Shown here: positions 5,202-12,594 of the stretch, piece after piece
Numbering within the stretch: the stretch's first letter is position 1
How the letters are laid out: the number at the start of each line of letters is the position of its first letter
Virus record (IMG/VR): IMGVR_UViG_3300032296_003394
Location: 1-24,104 of that record
Origin: a virus
Strand: one strand, 5' to 3'
DNA: 24,104 nt
Translations under genes and position numbers: made by a program
The notes under the pieces: model-generated
Databases searched by the model: none
Told to the model about the DNA's origin: nothing
Seen by the model: only the letters and a program-made list of their open reading frames with translations

Positions 5202-6098
5202 CTATTTTTTTAACAGAGATCTCGCCAAATTATACATTTTTTGGCGAGAATCTAAACCATGCGTCCCACCATTAATCGCTTTAGTTAAACCCATAAAATC
5301 AAAGTTAACGTCAATAAAACGTTCGCTTAATCTATTTTCTTTCCAGAACCAACAAGCACTCTCCAGAGCCCCGAGTAGTGTTCTGCAATACTCTACAGTT
5401 TCATCTAAAGGTTTACCGATAAATTTAGAAAATTTTGTATAATTATCCTTTCCTGTAATTTGAATAAACCCAGAACCACGATATTTCCACCCATCGCCAC
5501 TAGCTTCCGAACCATTACCCATACGATCGCAATAAACTTTATTAGCGATTTTTTCTGGGTTTCTATGATAAGGTTGAGCTGCTGCTACGGATGGAAAACG
5601 TTTTGGCCAAATTTTACATAGACCCTCGGCAGAATAGTTTAAATTTTCCATCATTACTGAAAATTGAGCGCTTTCTTGGCTACATTGCCCAAGAAAACAC
5701 GCAACTCTTTCAGTTCCTGTAATATCATATTTTGGGAGAACCGCATTTAGCGCAGCAGTTAATCCGCTAGGATCTTTATGTTTAGGGAATAACGCTTTAA
5801 TTTGTTCTAGAGATATTACTTGTTTACCGGAAATAGCAGGTTGTGGTTTTTCTGCTACAGAAGGCGTTGCAGTACCGTCTGGAAAATCTTTCACAGCTTT
5901 TCTAGTAGCTGGACCATCAAGACCATCAGCAGTGATTTTTGCACCGCGAGCAATTAATTTTTTTTGTAACTCAAAAATTTTCGGATCGCCTTTTGGTGAC
6001 ATTTTTGGTTCAGTAACTGATGGAACTACAACATCAGAGAATGATTTAGAAACTTCTTCAAGTTTTTCGTCCAATAACCCTTTTAACATATCTAGCAT
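5202..6098 (-). CDS. GH19 (chitinase-like) endolysin with N-terminal peptidoglycan-binding domain
   Basis: 298 residues. About 37-72 fit a PG_binding_1 domain (KIFELQKKLIARGAKI, then DGLDGPATRKAVKDF). A Pro/Ala-rich linker leads to a glycoside hydrolase 19 domain at about 95-296: FLGQCSQESAQF with the likely catalytic acid E142, MMENLNYSAEGLCKIWPKRF with E151 as second candidate, KYRGSGFIQITGKDNY (206-220), and INGGTHGLDSRQ (275-286). This family cleaves the glycan strand of the cell wall in phage lysis. There is no signal peptide or signal-anchor helix, so it needs a holin; the three small membrane proteins 0.8 kb downstream on the same strand are candidates. ATG at 6098 has AGAGG. Only a weak late-like motif (CCTAAATA) is seen upstream. 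Confidence 0.92.
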   Translation of the reverse strand: MLDMLKGLLDEKLEEVSKSFSDVVVPSVTEPKMSPKGDPKIFELQKKLIARGAKITADGLDGPATRKAVKDFPDGTATPSVAEKPQPAISGKQVISLEQIKALFPKHKDPSGLTAALNAVLPKYDITGTERVACFLGQCSQESAQFSVMMENLNYSAEGLCKIWPKRFPSVAAAQPYHRNPEKIANKVYCDRMGNGSEASGDGWKYRGSGFIQITGKDNYTKFSKFIGKPLDETVEYCRTLLGALESACWFWKENRLSERFIDVNFDFMGLTKAINGGTHGLDSRQKMYNLARSLLKK

Positions 6099-6174
6099 AA
6101 CGCACCTCTTTTAACAAATTGCTTTTTCTATATTTAGGTTTAACAGGTTTTTTAACCGAATCGTAAAAAAGTGC

Positions 6175-6203
6175 TTGCTTTTTTACCGCAAAAACGGTAT
6201 AAT
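6175..6203 (+). promoter_or_regulatory. Sigma70-like promoter with internal inverted repeat
   Basis: TTGCTT at 6175-6180 and TATAAT at 6198-6203 with a 17-base spacer, a near-ideal host promoter. The spacer holds the inverted repeat ACCG-CAAAAA-CGGT (6185-6198), a possible operator. A second inverted repeat GGTT-TTTT-AACC lies at 6146-6157. It faces the gene at 6237, which may therefore be expressed early. Confidence 0.65.
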
Positions 6204-6236
6204 GTAGTTGTACCTTAACTTAACTTGGAAAACTTT

Positions 6237-6650
6237 ATGCAAAAAATCAAACACTATTTCGAAAGCCGTAAAATTTTTAAAGAAATTAAAGAAGCAAATA
6301 ACTATCATGTTATTAAACCGTTTTTACACGGTTCACAATTAGAATATCGCAGATTTGCGAATTATGTTTTCCTAAAAGATTCTAAAGAAAACCAAGAAGC
6401 ATTGGCTAAACGAAATTTCTCAGATTTCAAAGAAAGTGTACAGAAACACGTTAATTGGGAATTAAACGATGAGGTGTTGGATTTTGGTGAATCAATTCTT
6501 TATAACAAAAAATATAACATTATGTTGGTAATGGTTCCTGAAAAGAAATGGAACACATTAAATACCTCAGTTACAATTGCAGAAAAAACTGATAGCGGTA
6601 TTGAAGTCCAAAGAAATGTGTTGATTAATGTTTATACAACTTTAATCTAA
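6237..6650 (+). CDS. Hypothetical protein, likely early gene
   Basis: 137 residues, no family recognised. It starts with a basic amphipathic helix (MQKIKHYFESRKIFKEIKEA) and has mixed alpha/beta character with no membrane segment or cysteine motif. An upstream in-frame TTG at 6225 is possible, but ATG 6237 has GGA 7 bases upstream and the TTG has no ribosome-binding site, so I chose ATG. The sigma70-like promoter at 6175-6203 points to host-polymerase expression, unlike the TATAAATA-led genes around it. Its stop overlaps the stop of the convergent small gene at 6647 by 4 bases. Confidence 0.7.
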   Translation: MQKIKHYFESRKIFKEIKEANNYHVIKPFLHGSQLEYRRFANYVFLKDSKENQEALAKRNFSDFKESVQKHVNWELNDEVLDFGESILYNKKYNIMLVMVPEKKWNTLNTSVTIAEKTDSGIEVQRNVLINVYTTLI

Positions 6651-6829
6651 AATTCTTCCATCATCCATATAGCATTTCTAGGTAACGCTTCAAGCATCTT
6701 ATCTCTAGTAAATAGATTATTCGCAGTACAAAAATCATCAAATTTGACGTATTGCGAATAGTCTTTTACATCAAACATACTCTCTAAAAAATCACAACGT
6801 TCTTCAAAACTTGTTATTTGATCGCTCAT
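6647..6829 (-). CDS. Hypothetical small acidic protein
   Basis: 60 residues, acidic, with several aromatics (EERCDFLESMFDVKDYSQYV, then FDDFC, and WMMEEF at the end). No family recognised. GGAGA lies 6 bases before ATG 6829, a good ribosome-binding site that supports the gene. It is convergent with 6237-6650, with a 4-base overlap of the 3' ends. Confidence 0.55.
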   Translation of the reverse strand: MSDQITSFEERCDFLESMFDVKDYSQYVKFDDFCTANNLFTRDKMLEALPRNAIWMMEEF

Positions 6830-6860
6830 AGATTTTCTCCATTTATATCTTATTTATTTT

Positions 6861-6868
6861 TATAAATA
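6861..6868 (+). promoter_or_regulatory. T4-type late promoter octamer
   Basis: Exact TATAAATA, 31 bases before the ATG of the virion gene at 6900. Confidence 0.7.
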
Positions 6869-6891
6869 CTATAAAATTAACCAATTTATAG
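6869..6891 (+). other. AT-only stem-loop directly after late promoter
   Basis: CTATAAA (6869-6875) pairs with TTTATAG (6885-6891) around a 9-base loop, immediately after TATAAATA and 8 bases before the start codon. It could occlude a weak ribosome-binding site (GAG in the 3' arm). Its geometry differs from the HEG leaders. Confidence 0.4.
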
Positions 6892-6899
6892 AGTTTAAA

Positions 6900-8165
6900 A
6901 TGGCATCTACATATTCTGATTTACTCCGCTTGGAGTTAATGGCAAATAAAGAAAATAAGGGAACTTGGGGAACAAAAACCAATAATAATTTGGATATTGT
7001 TATCGAAGCTGCAATTGCTGGCATGGCAACGGTTTCAATGTTAAACGCAGATTATACATTAACTACAGCTAATGCAAGCGATGATGAAGCCAGAAAAGCT
7101 ATTCTAACGATTACATCTTCTGTCTCATTAACCGCAACCCGAAATATAATTATCCCAGCTTCTACTAAAATTTATATTATATCAAATAAAACAACAGGTG
7201 GAAAAAGTATTGTTGTCAAAACTGCGGCTGGAACTGGTGTTACTATTTTAAACAATTCTACAAAAATAATTTATTGTGATGGGGTAAATGTTGTAGAAGC
7301 AATTACGCAAATTAACGCTAACACTATATTTGTTGGAACAAGTGCAAATACTACACGATTCCCTAATTCATCTGTCACCGTATCATCAACTGCTACTGCT
7401 AATCAACGATCTGAAATACATAATATAGGATTATTGGCAGAAGGTGTGGCGCACGCAACTGATGCAAACGTGTACGGGGTTGGGGTATATGGAAAAGGTT
7501 ATACAAGCCCAGCAACTAGATGCGCTGGAGTTATTGGTGAAGCACATGTTTTAGGAGTTGCTGATCAAGGATCTGCAATTGGTGTTCGTGGATATTCTAA
7601 TGACATACACACAGGTGGCCATAATGTCGGGTTATTTGGTGAAGCATCTGGCGCCAGTGGTTCAGGTAATAATTATTCTTTGTATTTAAATAATGGCGGA
7701 ATTTATTTAAATAGTGCTCAAACATGGTTATTAGGCGCTAATTTAACATTTTCTAGTTCAAATATAATATACAGCAACACAAATATTTACACAACTGGTA
7801 TTAGTAGTGTTTTAGTTGGTGGATCTGGTGGTATAGGATATGGTCCTGGATCTGGTGGAACAATTACTCAGCTTACAAACAAAGCAACAACAGTTGTTTT
7901 AAATAAAACATCTGGACAAATAACAACAAATAATGCTGCTTTAGCAGGAAATACAACAGTATCGTTTACAATGACTAATTCAACATTAAAAGCTGGTGAT
8001 GTATTAGTTCTTAATCATTTATCTGGTGGTACTGCAGGATCTTATCTTTTAAATGCTCAATGTGCAGCTGGATCAGCATCAATCAATATTAGAAATGTAA
8101 CGAATGCATCATTAACAGAAGCAATTACAATCGCATTTGCAGCAATTAAAACAGCTACAGCTTAA
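6900..8165 (+). CDS. Tail-fibre / structural protein
   Basis: 421 residues. The N-terminus (MASTYSDLLRLELMANKENK, then GTWGTKTNNNLD and IEAAIAG) is a common start of phage fibre proteins, where it caps or attaches the fibre. Residues about 45-140 form a beta-rich cap (TLTTANA, ITITSS-type strands, KTAAGTGVTI). The middle (about 165-260) has Gly-rich pseudo-repeats such as VYGVGVYGKGY and GVIGEAH. The last 100 residues (GTITQLTNKATTVVLNKTSG, then ITTNNAALAG...VLNHLSGGTAGSY) match a C-terminal domain found on many phage spikes and fibres. A late promoter precedes it and two other putative virion genes follow. No enzyme motif seen; probably adsorption. Confidence 0.8.
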   Translation: MASTYSDLLRLELMANKENKGTWGTKTNNNLDIVIEAAIAGMATVSMLNADYTLTTANASDDEARKAILTITSSVSLTATRNIIIPASTKIYIISNKTTGGKSIVVKTAAGTGVTILNNSTKIIYCDGVNVVEAITQINANTIFVGTSANTTRFPNSSVTVSSTATANQRSEIHNIGLLAEGVAHATDANVYGVGVYGKGYTSPATRCAGVIGEAHVLGVADQGSAIGVRGYSNDIHTGGHNVGLFGEASGASGSGNNYSLYLNNGGIYLNSAQTWLLGANLTFSSSNIIYSNTNIYTTGISSVLVGGSGGIGYGPGSGGTITQLTNKATTVVLNKTSGQITTNNAALAGNTTVSFTMTNSTLKAGDVLVLNHLSGGTAGSYLLNAQCAAGSASINIRNVTNASLTEAITIAFAAIKTATA

Positions 8166-8185
8166 ATAATATAGGAAATCTTTAA

Positions 8186-8695
8186 ATGATAACAGAAATT
8201 TCAAGAACTTTATATGGTGTATATGATTATGCCAACACACAAATTAATTTTGAATCAAATCCATATCTTCAAACAACTAATGATTTGATTCTATATTTCA
8301 CAGACAATGATGCTAGATATGCAGCTAAAGTTTCTAGTGTTTCTGGAAATAATGCCGTTATTGATTTTTCAAATGCTCAGTATGATGGGTGGGGTGTGGT
8401 TGCTAAAACCCCAAATTATGGAGCAGGTTTAACTGGTCCACAAGAAGTATTTTCTTTTAAATTTACTAATCCACCTAATGCAGTTCTTCAAGCATTCTCA
8501 ACTGGAGGCAGTTCTAATGTTGCTATTGAAGTATCAACAGATCAACAACATTGGATCTCATTAGCCACATTACCAATTACCGTTGCTAATTCAAATACTG
8601 CATATACAACAGTAACAACTCCTTGGCCATATGGAAGACTTAATATTACTAATATTGGCGCTGGAAATTCAATTGCAGTAAACAAAGTAATATAA
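8186..8695 (+). CDS. Putative virion-associated protein, unknown family
   Basis: 169 residues, beta-rich, with many Asn/Thr/Ser and no charged clusters, as in fibre accessory or adhesin domains. Segments such as VSSVSGNNAVIDFSNAQYDG and AIEVSTDQQHWISLATLPI suggest a jelly-roll or immunoglobulin-like fold. AGGAAA precedes the ATG by about 8 bases and it lies 20 bases after the fibre gene, so it is co-transcribed. I do not recognise a family. Confidence 0.6.
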   Translation: MITEISRTLYGVYDYANTQINFESNPYLQTTNDLILYFTDNDARYAAKVSSVSGNNAVIDFSNAQYDGWGVVAKTPNYGAGLTGPQEVFSFKFTNPPNAVLQAFSTGGSSNVAIEVSTDQQHWISLATLPITVANSNTAYTTVTTPWPYGRLNITNIGAGNSIAVNKVI

Positions 8696-8704
8696 TAAAT
8701 AATA

Positions 8705-8712
8705 TATAAATA
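8705..8712 (+). promoter_or_regulatory. T4-type late promoter octamer
   Basis: Exact TATAAATA, 24 bases before ATG 8737. A strong ribosome-binding site (AAGGAG) lies between. Confidence 0.65.
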
Positions 8713-8736
8713 AAAATTTACAAGGAGTAATATACT

Positions 8737-9180
8737 ATGGCAGCAATGTCCGATTATCTTGAAAACAAAATCATTGATCATATTTTAAGAGGCACACCGT
8801 ATACAGCACCATCAACAAACGTTTGTATTGCGTTATTCACAACAACACCTAGTGATACAGGTGGTGGCACAGAAATTCCTAGTTCTAACAACTATACTCG
8901 TGCTAATGTTGCTGCAAGTTTAAGTGGTTGGACAGGTACACACGGTGGTTCTGGTGCAGTAAGTTCTGGTACAAGTGGTTTTGCTAACAATGCGTCAATA
9001 ATTTCATTTAATGCTCCATCAGGTAACTGGGGCGTTGTTCAAGGTTTTGGTATGTATGATGCATTCACTGGCGGAAACTTGTTATTCTACGGTGCATTAA
9101 CTGTTCCTAAAACTATCAATAATGGGGACGCTGCTCCTAGTTTTGCAGCTAATACATTGTGTATCCAAATCGATAATTAA
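8737..9180 (+). CDS. Phage tail-fibre-like structural protein
   Basis: 147 residues. The start MSDYLENKIIDHILRGTPYT followed by APSTNVCIALFTTTPSDTGGGTEI matches a small virion protein widespread in tailed phages and often labelled tail fibre protein (pattern: YLENKLLDH...LG...Y..P..vyvALfT..P.d...GtEv.g..Y.R). The C-terminal half is beta-rich (FNAPSGNWGVVQGFGMYDA, GGNLLFYGAL). ATG 8737 fits AAGGAG with 10-base spacing; a second ATG at 8746 is also possible. Its own late promoter and strong ribosome-binding site suggest high expression, and a strong terminator follows 20 bases after the stop. Confidence 0.75.
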   Translation: MAAMSDYLENKIIDHILRGTPYTAPSTNVCIALFTTTPSDTGGGTEIPSSNNYTRANVAASLSGWTGTHGGSGAVSSGTSGFANNASIISFNAPSGNWGVVQGFGMYDAFTGGNLLFYGALTVPKTINNGDAAPSFAANTLCIQIDN

Positions 9181-9199
9181 TATTATCTCTCTGGAAATC

Positions 9200-9225
9200 A
9201 AAAAGGGGCGAAAAGCCCCTTTTTT
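9200..9225. terminator. Strong bidirectional rho-independent terminator
   Basis: A GGGGC/GCCCC stem with GAAAA loop, flanked by an A-tract and a T-tract that extend the pairing. It lies between convergent genes ending at 9180 (+) and 9229 (-) and can serve both. It is the only GC-rich hairpin of this kind seen in the window. Confidence 0.92.
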
Positions 9226-9228
9226 CAT

Positions 9229-10551
9229 TTATAATAAATTATGTAATTTTTCTAATGGTTCAACCCAAGATCTCGGTTTTTGCTGTCTCAACAAAGTTAC
9301 CTCATCGCCATACCAAGGACTTTGTTCTGTTGAATGAGACCAAATATAATACGCTGAAATTGGTATCAAAATATTAGTTTTCTTACCTAGAGCAGCTGAC
9401 GCGTGAGCAACTGAAGTACAGGTTGTGATAACTAAATCTAACTTATTAATAATAGATAGTGTATCCTCAAATGAATCCATGTGTTGATGCATAGGTATCA
9501 ATCCAGGAAAATCATCCATTTCTTCTAAACCAACATCGCGTTGTAAACTATAAAATTCAGCATCTAAATGTTTCACAGATTCATAAATTTCTTTTAATGG
9601 AACTGAACGATGTAAATCATTATCATATTCAGGATTACCCTGCCAACGAATACCAATTTTTAATTTATCAGATTGCATCCAATGATATTTACTATCATAC
9701 TGCTCAGATGAGGTTAAATATGGACCATACCATAAATCAACATATTGTAACTCTAAAAGAGTTGGTAAATCCATAGGATAAGTCCAAATAGAATTCTCAG
9801 GAATATCTTTTCTATTTGTTATGGTTTTAAACCCATTTCTATTGAAAATTTTAGCTAAATCTTTTCTATCGGTTAACCAAATAGGATTCATTCCAGAATC
9901 GGCAAGATGTTTCATAAATCTTACATTGATAATCTCATCACCAATTCCTGCTTCAGCAAATAAAATAATAGTTTTTCCTGGTTCAATTTTACCGCTCCAA
10001 TATTCAAACGGTAATTTTGCTTTTTGCCAGTAATTTAATTTTTTACCTTCATCTAAAAATAATTTTAAACCTTTTTGAAACTCATCACGATATAGGTAAT
10101 ATGTTCCTAGATTAAATTTAATTTTAGTTGCAATTTCTTCTGATAAATTTGGAGCATTCAATAATACATTATGTAGAATTGTTTCTGCTTCATCCCTACG
10201 AGTCATTAAATAAAGAGAATATGCTTTTTCTAATTGGATATCAATATCATCAGGAATAGAATTTTCTGCTTGTTTAATATATTTTAATGCAAGTTCAGGT
10301 TGATTAGCATGATTATATACATTAATTAAATTAGATCGCGCGACCCAAATTTTATCATTGGTGTATGAAGTTATTAATGCTTTTTCTGAATATTCAATCG
10401 CTTTATCATATACCTTTTGTTTAAAGAAACACTTAGCAAGATCATCATATTCATCAAATTTCCAAGCATGTTTACCCATGACATTCAACAAACTAATAGC
10501 TTGTTCCTTTTCGCCATGTGCCACCAGATAGTTAATTAATCCCTCAAGCAT
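9229..10551 (-). CDS. TPR-repeat protein fused to a GT9/OGT-like glycosyltransferase
   Basis: 440 residues. About 1-165 are helical TPR repeats (for example AIEYSEKALITSYTNDKIWV, LALKYIKQAENSIPDDIDIQ). About 185-440 resemble the GT-B domain of TPR-glycosyltransferases and heptosyltransferases: GKTIILFAEAGIGDEIINVRF (192-212, with the typical GDEI), KIGIRWQGNPEYDND, and a donor-site-like stretch DLVITTCTSVAHASAALGKK. This would transfer a sugar from a nucleotide donor to protein or glycan. Acceptor is unknown; fibre glycosylation or host-surface change are both open. ATG overlaps the methyltransferase stop by 8 bases, so the two are translationally coupled. Confidence 0.75.
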   Translation of the reverse strand: MLEGLINYLVAHGEKEQAISLLNVMGKHAWKFDEYDDLAKCFFKQKVYDKAIEYSEKALITSYTNDKIWVARSNLINVYNHANQPELALKYIKQAENSIPDDIDIQLEKAYSLYLMTRRDEAETILHNVLLNAPNLSEEIATKIKFNLGTYYLYRDEFQKGLKLFLDEGKKLNYWQKAKLPFEYWSGKIEPGKTIILFAEAGIGDEIINVRFMKHLADSGMNPIWLTDRKDLAKIFNRNGFKTITNRKDIPENSIWTYPMDLPTLLELQYVDLWYGPYLTSSEQYDSKYHWMQSDKLKIGIRWQGNPEYDNDLHRSVPLKEIYESVKHLDAEFYSLQRDVGLEEMDDFPGLIPMHQHMDSFEDTLSIINKLDLVITTCTSVAHASAALGKKTNILIPISAYYIWSHSTEQSPWYGDEVTLLRQQKPRSWVEPLEKLHNLL

Positions 10552-11092
10552 CCTTGATCACCATTAATTTCATATGAGTTTCACCATAAACATTATTAAA
10601 ATTGCGAGCAACTTCAATTTGTTCTTCTTGAGTCATTTGTGCAAATCTTGGTTTCCAATGCTCATCAACTAAAAATTCATATTCTATGATCTCAAAATCA
10701 ACATTCAACGGTAATCCAAAACCTGATGAACTATTCCATTGTTCCATATGCCACTTATTATATTTTTTACTGAAAAGGCGCATATTGTCTACAGTAACAA
10801 ATCTAACATGAGAAGGGTCACCATACCAAATTTCACTTCTATGGTGCGGAACTTGAATATCAATAATAGCAGTATCTTTACAAACTCTATAGAGTTCTTT
10901 CATTAATTGAAAGAACCCTGGACCAATATGTTCTAGAATATGATATGCTTTTACTTCATCAACGGTATTGTCTTCGAATGGTAGGGTATCTTCACCAAGT
11001 CTTATAAGATAATCTGGATTTGTTAATGGATCAGCATCCAAATTTAAAAAACCATCGTATCGTTTAAAACCGCCACCAATATTAATTTTCAT
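10544..11092 (-). CDS. Class I SAM-dependent methyltransferase-like protein
   Basis: 182 residues. INIGGGFKRYDGFLNLDAD (3-21) is motif I plus the acidic residues that would bind the ribose of SAM; LPFEDNTVDEVKAYHILEHI (37-56) fits motifs II-III of the methyltransferase 11 type. The C-terminal half (PHHRSEIWYGDPSHVRFVT) is typical of phage and sugar-locus members. I chose ATG 11092 over GTG 11101 because AAAGGT lies 7 bases before it and the fold starts right there. It overlaps the upstream gene by 11 bases. Substrate probably a sugar or other small surface group given the glycosyltransferase partner. Confidence 0.78.
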   Translation of the reverse strand: MKINIGGGFKRYDGFLNLDADPLTNPDYLIRLGEDTLPFEDNTVDEVKAYHILEHIGPGFFQLMKELYRVCKDTAIIDIQVPHHRSEIWYGDPSHVRFVTVDNMRLFSKKYNKWHMEQWNSSSGFGLPLNVDFEIIEYEFLVDEHWKPRFAQMTQEEQIEVARNFNNVYGETHMKLMVIKDA

Positions 11093-11450
11093 TCTTATCA
11101 CCTTTTATTAATATGTAATATGTATTATTTTGTCTAACCCAATTATCAATATAATTTAAAACATCTAATCTAATTGGAATACCCATCTCAACAACTTTTA
11201 AGAATTGTTTTCCGCCTGGATCAACCTCAACTGAAATGATAACATTACTTTCAGTTGGTTTCAACCAATGTTCAAACAATCCTTGTGACCAAGCGCACTG
11301 ATAATTACTACACGCTCTTGGTCTATTTGTATATATTGTGCAATTTTGATTTAAAAATACACAGCGTTTTCCAGGGTAAAAATCGTTACCATAAGCACTA
11401 CCCATTAACCAACCATGGCAACAAGCAGTGCAATCACCACATTCTATCAT
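11082..11450 (-). CDS. CxxCxxCC (YkgJ-like) zinc/iron-binding protein
   Basis: 122 residues with a perfect CxxCxxCC at 4-11 (C4, C7, C10, C11) and further cysteines C30, C37, C47 and C52 in the typical order (RCVFL-NCTIY-RPRAC). This matches PF03692, a family proposed to bind Zn or an Fe-S cluster, of unknown reaction. It is first in the overlapping operon with the methyltransferase and glycosyltransferase, so it likely serves the same modification. The ATG at 11450 lacks a clear ribosome-binding site, but the metal motif starts at residue 4, so a later start is unlikely. Confidence 0.85.
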   Translation of the reverse strand: MIECGDCTACCHGWLMGSAYGNDFYPGKRCVFLNQNCTIYTNRPRACSNYQCAWSQGLFEHWLKPTESNVIISVEVDPGGKQFLKVVEMGIPIRLDVLNYIDNWVRQNNTYYILIKGDKNEN

Positions 11451-11483
11451 TATCGTGTTATCTTAAAATTTGAAAAATATCTA

Positions 11484-11513
11484 AGTATAGTTGAAATTCT
11501 CTCTCAGGTGCAA
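11484..11513 (-). promoter_or_regulatory. Sigma70-like promoter, proximal
   Basis: Minus strand TTGCAC (11513-11508), 18-base spacer, TATACT (11489-11484), 34 bases before the ATG of the CxxCxxCC gene. Confidence 0.5.
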
Positions 11514-11530
11514 TTACTGTAATAAAAATA

Positions 11531-11560
11531 ATTATACCTCAAGATTAATTAAATTCTCAA
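11531..11560 (-). promoter_or_regulatory. Sigma70-like promoter, distal
   Basis: Minus strand TTGAGA (11560-11555), 18-base spacer, TATAAT (11536-11531). With the proximal one it forms a tandem pair in the 126-base gap after the RCC1 gene, the longest gap of the minus-strand block. No GC-rich terminator separates it from the RCC1 gene. Confidence 0.5.
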
Positions 11561-11576
11561 AGTATATATATTGAAT

Positions 11577-12593
11577 TTACATATCGTCTTTAGTGGCTGC
11601 TGTATGATAATTGCCAGAAGATACTTGTCTCCAGTTAGTTCCGCCTACTATGGTCTGTACTGGTGAACTCTTATCTGTTGTTGTATTATCGCCTAATTGA
11701 CCATTAACATTATAACCCCAAGACCATAGAGTTCCATCGGTTTTAATCGCTGCTGTATGATAAGTTCCACAGGCGACTTGTCGCCAGTTAGTTCCACCTG
11801 TTACGGTTTGGACTGGTGAACTCTTAGCTGTTGTTGTATTATTACCTAATTGACCATAGAAATCATTACCCCAAGTCCATAGAGTTCCATCGGTTTTAAT
11901 CGCTGCTGTATGATAGCTACCGCAAGAAACCTGTCGCCAGTTAGTTCCACCTGCTATGGTTTGGACTGGTGAACTCTTATTGGTTGTTGTATTATCACCT
12001 AATTGACCATTAGTATTATAACCCCAAGACCATAGAGTTCCATCGGTTTTAATCGCTGCTGTATAATAATTGCAAGCAGCAACCTGTCGCCAGTTAGTTC
12101 CACCAGCGATTGTTTGTACTGGCGAACTCTTATCTGTTATTGTATTATCACCTAATTGACCATTATTATTAACTCCCCATAACCATAGAGTTCCATCTGT
12201 TTTAACCGCTGCTGTATGGGATACTCCAGCTGCAACTTGTCGCCAATTGTTGCCACCTACTACGGTTTGGACTGGTGAACTCTTATTGGTTATTGTATTA
12301 TCACCTAATTGACCAGTACTATTATATCCCCAAGACCATAATGTTCCGTCTGTTTTGATCGCTGCTGTATGATTGGCGCTACCGCAAGAAACCTGTCGCC
12401 AGTTAGTTCCACCTGCGATGGTTTGAACTGGACTGGATTTATTAACAGAGGTATTATCACCTAATCTGCCACTACCATTATTACCCCAGTTCCACAAACC
12501 ACCTTCAGAAAATAAATCTCTGGGTACGAGTAAATCTCCTAAATCAGCGCCACCACCATCTGTTGTACTTACTGTAAATCCAATTCGAGCCAT
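11577..12593 (-). CDS. RCC1-repeat beta-propeller protein 1 (putative receptor-binding)
   Basis: 338 residues: a short N-terminal region (MARIGFTVSTTDGGGADLGD to about 32) and six RCC1 units of about 50 residues, each LW-WG-N-GQLGDNT-KSSPVQT-GG-NWRQV-G-HTAAIKTDGT. Such units fold into blades of a propeller. The units are nearly constant apart from a few positions after WGYN, after GDNT and after RQV. The N-terminal ADLGDLLVPRDL resembles the start of protein 2, suggesting a common virion anchor. No signal peptide. AAAGGA lies before the ATG, 1 base after the upstream stop. Likely a tail adhesin by context; RCC1 proteins are otherwise eukaryotic regulators or bacterial surface proteins. Confidence 0.88.
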   Translation of the reverse strand: MARIGFTVSTTDGGGADLGDLLVPRDLFSEGGLWNWGNNGSGRLGDNTSVNKSSPVQTIAGGTNWRQVSCGSANHTAAIKTDGTLWSWGYNSTGQLGDNTITNKSSPVQTVVGGNNWRQVAAGVSHTAAVKTDGTLWLWGVNNNGQLGDNTITDKSSPVQTIAGGTNWRQVAACNYYTAAIKTDGTLWSWGYNTNGQLGDNTTTNKSSPVQTIAGGTNWRQVSCGSYHTAAIKTDGTLWTWGNDFYGQLGNNTTTAKSSPVQTVTGGTNWRQVACGTYHTAAIKTDGTLWSWGYNVNGQLGDNTTTDKSSPVQTIVGGTNWRQVSSGNYHTAATKDDM

Positions 12594-12594
12594 C

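Noticed and set aside
6225-6236. TTG start at 6225 for the unknown gene
   Set aside because: No ribosome-binding site; ATG 6237 has one at normal spacing.
9200-9225. Attachment site or origin at the GC-rich palindrome
   Set aside because: It has the classic terminator form (GC stem, A and T tracts) between convergent genes; no integrase nearby.
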